Below are positions 25,622-27,085 of a stretch of DNA of 27,085 nucleotides, in pieces. The notes below the pieces were generated by a model. It made no database searches. It saw only the letters and a program-made list of their open reading frames with translations, and was not told the origin of the DNA. A program made the translations under genes and the position numbers. Positions within the stretch are counted from its first letter, which is position 1. Each line of letters starts with the position of its first letter. Origin of the DNA: Plantago elongata (Eukaryota > Streptophyta > Magnoliopsida > Lamiales > Plantaginaceae); the NCBI GenBank assembly GCA_036897095.1, contig JAYMSP010001995.1:1-27085 (forward strand), written 5' to 3'.

Positions 25622-26437
25622 TTAATTTGAGTACATGGTTACTCGTGACTTGAGTGGTGGATAAGAGAATTAGTTTACCTGGAGGCGGGAGCCCTAAATT
25701 TTTTGAACAAGCGCCAAAAGAACGGTGGATTTTTGTTAATTAATTGGACTAACATCTATTAGCCACAACTGAACCGTAAATAAAATGTATTTAGCTAATG
25801 AATGTTGACCAACATTTGCAACTCCATTGTAACAAATGTCCCGTACAAGATAGTTTTAGCATTTTTCATATTTGTATAATTCGAGTCAATTAAAGTGAAA
25901 TTCAACAGTTTTGCGTTAATTAATGTGGATTGCATAGAGATGATAATTCATTATATACGTAAAATGTCTTATATTTTACAAACAGTTTAAATTCATACTT
26001 ATTTATAATATATTTTTCTAAACAGGGTGTCATGCACAAAATCATGGCTGGCGGAAAGTAATGGTAGCTAGTTACAAGTGTGAGATGAAAATGAAATTAA
26101 TTAACCAGAAGTAGCTGGAGAATATTATCAGAAGAAGAAAAATAGTTGTTGACAAAATTTATATATTGATTTTTGTTTAGAATTGGTAGCCATATTTTCC
26201 GAGTGGTCCAATTTATATTACAACTTCATATAAATAAATTCAGAGCCAGCATCTGCATGTGCTCCCATCTTATGTCCACATACCACATGTATGTGTTTTT
26301 GGTTAAACCAATTCGATCCAAAATTATATTTAATTAGCTTGTACGCGCATGCAAGGATCGATGTTTCGGAGAAACAACTATACCATTCTCACGTTTTTGT
26401 TATGGTTCATTAATCTTTAGACTAAGGAATGATTTAG

Positions 26438-26545
26438 TCCATGTTTGTTATATCGCTGCAGTAACTATATCCCCACTAATATTGAGTATTTTGTACATAA
26501 TAAATTCAATTTCAATTGAAAAAAATCATTTAAATTATATATTAA
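26438..26545. repeat. Dispersed repeat, copy 2 (first copy at 24283-24395)
   Basis: This is the partner of the repeat at 24283-24395, in the same orientation. It ends about 28 bases before the transporter exon 4-like relic, so it may have been part of an intron of the decayed copy or a transposon inserted beside it. Confidence 0.7.
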
Positions 26546-26573
26546 TGAGTCACTTATCATTTTACAGTGTAAC

Positions 26574-26613
26574 CATTTGGGGGTGGACGACAAACACAAT
26601 TGTTGGTATGTGC
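26574..26613 (+). pseudogene. Relic resembling exon 4 of the upstream MATE gene
   Basis: After a retained acceptor (TTTTACAG), the sequence reads GT(A)ACCATTTGGGGGTGGACGACAAACACAATTGTTGGTATG; in the phase of the real exon it gives VTIWGWTTNTIVGM, against [14 protein letters not shown] encoded at 22513-22554. The match needs one extra and one missing codon. The relic lies in the same strand and order as the exon 3-like relic at 24880. Confidence 0.45.
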
Positions 26614-27045
26614 ATGTGTGTACCTATTATTATCATAACTTTTGTTCAATAAACATATGTATATATTTATGTACAACAATATAGTAACATGTACTGGTGG
26701 ACCCTGAATATGGGCAGGAATGATCACATTATTTGATTTCCTTATTTTTGGATATAAATCATCCTAGGATCAAGTCATCCAGGTAGTCCTTCTTAGTTCC
26801 AAGGTACATGCCATGTCCTGGAAAATGAGGGTTGAAATCATTTTTGGAGGGTTTGTCCGAATCAAACTAGATAACGAATTAATTTAATTATGAGGTTCGG
26901 AGTTTTTTTTTTTTTTGGAAAAGTAATTGTGATGTTATAAATGAGGGGTAGTGTAGTAATTGAAAAAATATCCGCTTTCACGCTTTGTCTTATTGCATTT
27001 GTTTAGGAGAAAAAGGACAGGAGGGTTGTTCAGTAAATGAAAAAA

Positions 27046-27046
27046 T

Positions 27047-27085
<39 letters not shown>
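27046..27085. repeat. TA microsatellite at the window edge
   Basis: An (AT)n run of about 18 units continues to the last base and probably extends beyond the window. Confidence 0.95.

Larger units (their letters stand above)
23764..27049. other. AT-rich spacer downstream of the MATE gene
   Basis: Apart from the relics, the Tourist-like element and the dispersed repeats listed above, I see no gene here. GGTAATTGAAAAAAT-type repeat units also recur at about 26940-27040. An 11-base T run lies at about 26904. Confidence 0.5.

Noticed and set aside
26855-26885. Possible exon 5 relic of the transporter (FVRIKLDNEL against SVRVSNEL)
   Set aside because: It is in the expected order after the exon 4-like relic, but the similarity is too short and needs a three-residue insertion, so chance cannot be excluded.

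Overview
The window is plant nuclear DNA, most likely from a eudicot. It has multi-exon genes with GT-AG introns of about 80-1050 bp, AT-rich introns and intergenic DNA, TATA boxes and AATAAA signals, and several small inverted-repeat transposons. No bacterial, viral or organellar gene organisation is visible. A closer taxonomic placement (perhaps an asterid) would be a guess.

All five genes I can support lie on the plus strand. (1) 326-1940 is the last five exons of a cinnamoyl-CoA-reductase-like NAD(P)H reductase, whose first exon lies left of the window. (2) 3690-7218 is a complete 13-exon gene for peroxisomal glutamate:glyoxylate aminotransferase, a photorespiration enzyme; the model gives 481 residues ending in a peroxisome signal. 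(3) 9427-9735 is an intronless 102-residue cyclin-dependent-kinase inhibitor of the SIAMESE-related family. (4) 15921-18795 is a 4-exon gene for a 325-residue F-box protein with Sel1-like repeats. (5) 20228-23546 is an 8-exon gene for a 518-residue MATE/DETOXIFICATION transporter. Every exon junction in these models keeps the reading frame and uses GT/AG. The genes form no operon or obvious pathway cluster; they look like ordinary neighbours.

The rest is intergenic DNA with transposon debris. The largest item is a foldback element of about 1.05 kb at 14672-15719, with two arms of about 500 bp around a loop of about 33 nt, just upstream of the F-box gene. Smaller foldback (MITE-like) elements lie at about 7980-8083, in intron 1 of the F-box gene (16544-16695) and at 25463-25621; the last has TTA target duplications like PIF/Harbinger Tourist elements. 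Downstream of the transporter, short stretches resembling its exons 3 and 4 appear in the right order at about 24880-24950 and 26574-26613, suggesting a decayed tandem copy broken up by repeats. TA microsatellites occur at both window edges.

I found no convincing new biological system. The best leads are the long foldback element as a possible small-RNA source and the decayed transporter duplicate. All homology statements rest on recognising family motifs by eye, without database searches.
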